From positions 1 to 13,784 of the forward strand of contig DOQH01000002.1 of the NCBI GenBank assembly GCA_003514455.1: a DNA stretch of 13,784 nt, given 5' to 3'. The position numbers and the translations under genes are program-made. The stretch is from Candidatus Magasanikiibacteriota bacterium. Its GTDB lineage: Bacteria; Patescibacteriota; Patescibacteriia; Magasanikbacterales; UBA10003. Every line of letters starts with the position of its first letter. Positions within the stretch are counted from its first letter, which is position 1. Shown here one piece after another: positions 12,305-13,784 of the stretch. The notes under the pieces are model-generated. The model was not told where the DNA came from. It saw only the letters and a list, made by a program, of their open reading frames with translations, and did not search any database.

Positions 12305-13784
12305 TTACTCTTTCATTTTTTCGTCAAATTCCCTTTTGGCTTCTTCAATCTCCAACAACTGCCGCGGGTCTGTGGTAATCAACTGGTCTTCGGTATATGA
12401 TGCCACTACTTTTATAGCCGCGTGCTTGGAGCCGGCAAAAAAAATGCCCTCGCCAACTCCTGCCTCCAACAATAAATACTTTTCTCCCTGCGTCAGCAAA
12501 AAGACTTTGGCAATCTGTTCCACGGCTGCCGGCGACTGCTTCATTAACAATTGCAAAGCGCTGTTATTCACAATGGCCTGCCCATATGGCGAAGTTAAAA
12601 AGTCATTCACATCTTGCGTAATAGTGGTAACGCCTAAATAATACTTGCGGCATCGTTTAATCAAAGCGAACACAAACTTGGCGCTGTCTTCATGTTGCAT
12701 CAGCCACCAGGCCTCGTCAATCACCAAAATTCTCTTTTTTGATTCGGAACGCACCACATTCCAAATATGATTAACAATCGTATAAATTGCCATTGGCCGC
12801 AATTCATCTTCCAAATCGCGTACGCTGAAAACCACCAATTGATTTTTCACATCCACTGTAGTCGGAGAATTCAATAATCCCGCAAAAGTCCCTTCTGTAT
12901 ATTTTTTAATGCGAATCAAAATATCTTTGGTGCCGTCCATCCCTTCCAATACATCGGCAAAATCCTGCATAATGGGCGGCTCAACTTTGGTTAAATCAGC
13001 GCCCGGCACAATATCTTTTTTGGCGTATGTTTCCAACAGCGCGCGATCAATCAACGAATCCTCTTCTGTTGTCACTTTGCCGAGCATAATTCTTACCAAA
13101 CCCTTCACCGTAATCACCGCGCTTCTGATAATATCCTCCACGCTCACTTCTTCTCCCACCGGCCGCGGCAAATCAAACGGATTAACTTTACTCTCGGACG
13201 CCAAAGAGATATTGATATATGAACCACCCACGGCATCGGAAAGATGTTTGTATTCCATTTCCGGGTCAATAATCATCACATCAGTGCCAAGCATGAGCGA
13301 ACGCAATACTTCCAATTTCACGGTATATGATTTTCCGGCTCCGGAAGTCGCGAATACCACCATATTCGCGTTTTGCAAAGAAAACCTGTCAAACAAAATC
13401 AAACTGTTATTATGTCTGTTAATGCCGTAAAGAATGCCATTGTCCGAAGTTAGGTCGGAAGAAATAAAAGGAAAAGACGAAGCAATGGGCGAGGAATTCA
13501 TGTTAAAAGTAATCATCAGCTCGTCATTGCCCAAGGGCAAGGTGGAATTAAAACCCTGCTCGGATTGGAAGAAAACTTTTTTGGTGTAAATAAGTTTTGA
13601 ACCAAACATGCTTTCCACTTCTTCGGTGGTTTTGTCCAAGGCCTCTTTGCTATTGGCAAAAAGAGTGACATAAAAAGCGTATTGAAAAAAATGCTCAATC
13701 CCCTGCGTCAAATCATCTCGCAATTTTTCAATGTCACGCAAAGCGGTTTCGCGCACAGGATCGCGCGGCGCGCCTTTTTCAGAA
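12305..13784 (-). CDS. VirB4/TraC-family type IV secretion ATPase (5' end outside window)
   Basis: C-terminal 492 residues of a VirB4-like AAA+/HerA-type ATPase that energises type IV secretion or pilus systems. The frame stays open to the right edge (preceding residues read SEKGAPRDP), so the GTG at 13756 is not the start. In the visible part: Walker A ATSGAGKS (145-152), Walker B RILVIDEAWW (about 351-360), a following helix with FVFALIKRCRKYYLGVTTITQDV (arginine finger and sensor-like region), and the C-terminal GEGIFFAGSKHAAIKV block. Upstream of Walker A is the conserved GINRHNNSLILFDRF strand. Similar ATPases are widespread in Patescibacteria without a full conjugation set, and a pilus or DNA-uptake role has been suggested there. 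Neighbours here are an NTF2/VirB8-like membrane protein and comF. Confidence 0.93.
   Translation of the reverse strand, partial: SEKGAPRDPVRETALRDIEKLRDDLTQGIEHFFQYAFYVTLFANSKEALDKTTEEVESMFGSKLIYTKKVFFQSEQGFNSTLPLGNDELMITFNMNSSPIASSFPFISSDLTSDNGILYGINRHNNSLILFDRFSLQNANMVVFATSGAGKSYTVKLEVLRSLMLGTDVMIIDPEMEYKHLSDAVGGSYINISLASESKVNPFDLPRPVGEEVSVEDIIRSAVITVKGLVRIMLGKVTTEEDSLIDRALLETYAKKDIVPGADLTKVEPPIMQDFADVLEGMDGTKDILIRIKKYTEGTFAGLLNSPTTVDVKNQLVVFSVRDLEDELRPMAIYTIVNHIWNVVRSESKKRILVIDEAWWLMQHEDSAKFVFALIKRCRKYYLGVTTITQDVNDFLTSPYGQAIVNNSALQLLMKQSPAAVEQIAKVFLLTQGEKYLLLEAGVGEGIFFAGSKHAAIKVVASYTEDQLITTDPRQLLEIEEAKREFDEKMKE

Noticed and set aside
12078..12641. Plus-strand frame of 187 codons spanning the virB4/NTF2-like junction
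   Set aside because: It crosses two well-supported minus-strand genes and its translation is low-complexity Cys/Ser/His-rich.

Overview
The window looks like a piece of a Patescibacteria (Candidate Phyla Radiation, Parcubacteria-like) chromosome. This rests on family content rather than any search: a compact, AT-leaning genome with tiny intergenic gaps, a long membrane-anchored VanW/PG-binding protein, a VirB4/TraC-type ATPase followed by a small NTF2-like membrane protein and ComF, an HTH plus LAGLIDADG-like protein abutting a tRNA, an rpsP-khpA-trmD cluster lacking rimM, and many genes with no Shine-Dalgarno sequence. The first 24 bases are the 5' end of a 16S rRNA gene on the minus strand.

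Layout. (1) 1-1959, minus strand: rpsP, khpA and trmD point leftward into an rRNA operon whose consensus promoter (TTGACA-17-TATAAT) starts 16 bp after the trmD stop. (2) 1984-3290, plus strand: a GC-rich Glu/Leu/Phe/Val-type amino-acid dehydrogenase with its own promoter and intrinsic terminator, which looks like an acquired cassette. (3) 3299-5569, minus: an SMC ATPase of only 756 residues with no recognisable hinge. (4) 5636-7211, plus: a DHH/DHHA1 phosphoesterase (NrnA-like) and ClpP. The smc and phosphoesterase promoters are interdigitated within 41 bp. (5) 7308-7525, plus: an unannotated non-coding RNA with a strong promoter, a long imperfect hairpin and a strong terminator. (6) 7524-10096, minus: hsp20, a DUF3006-like protein and a VanW protein, apparently one operon. 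(7) 10134-10355, minus: tRNA-Ser(UGA) and tRNA-Ser(GCU), separated by a terminator. (8) 10333-10962, minus: an HTH/LAGLIDADG-like protein whose last codons and stop lie inside tRNA-Ser(GCU). (9) 11027-13784, minus: VirB4-like ATPase (cut by the window edge), an NTF2/VirB8-like membrane protein and ComF, tightly packed.

The most interesting items are the hinge-less SMC, the structured RNA at 7343-7525, the protein-tRNA overlap at 10333-10355, and the repeated pattern of -10 elements 7-10 bases from start codons, which points to leaderless or near-leaderless mRNAs. All functional calls come from reading motifs by eye; no database was consulted.
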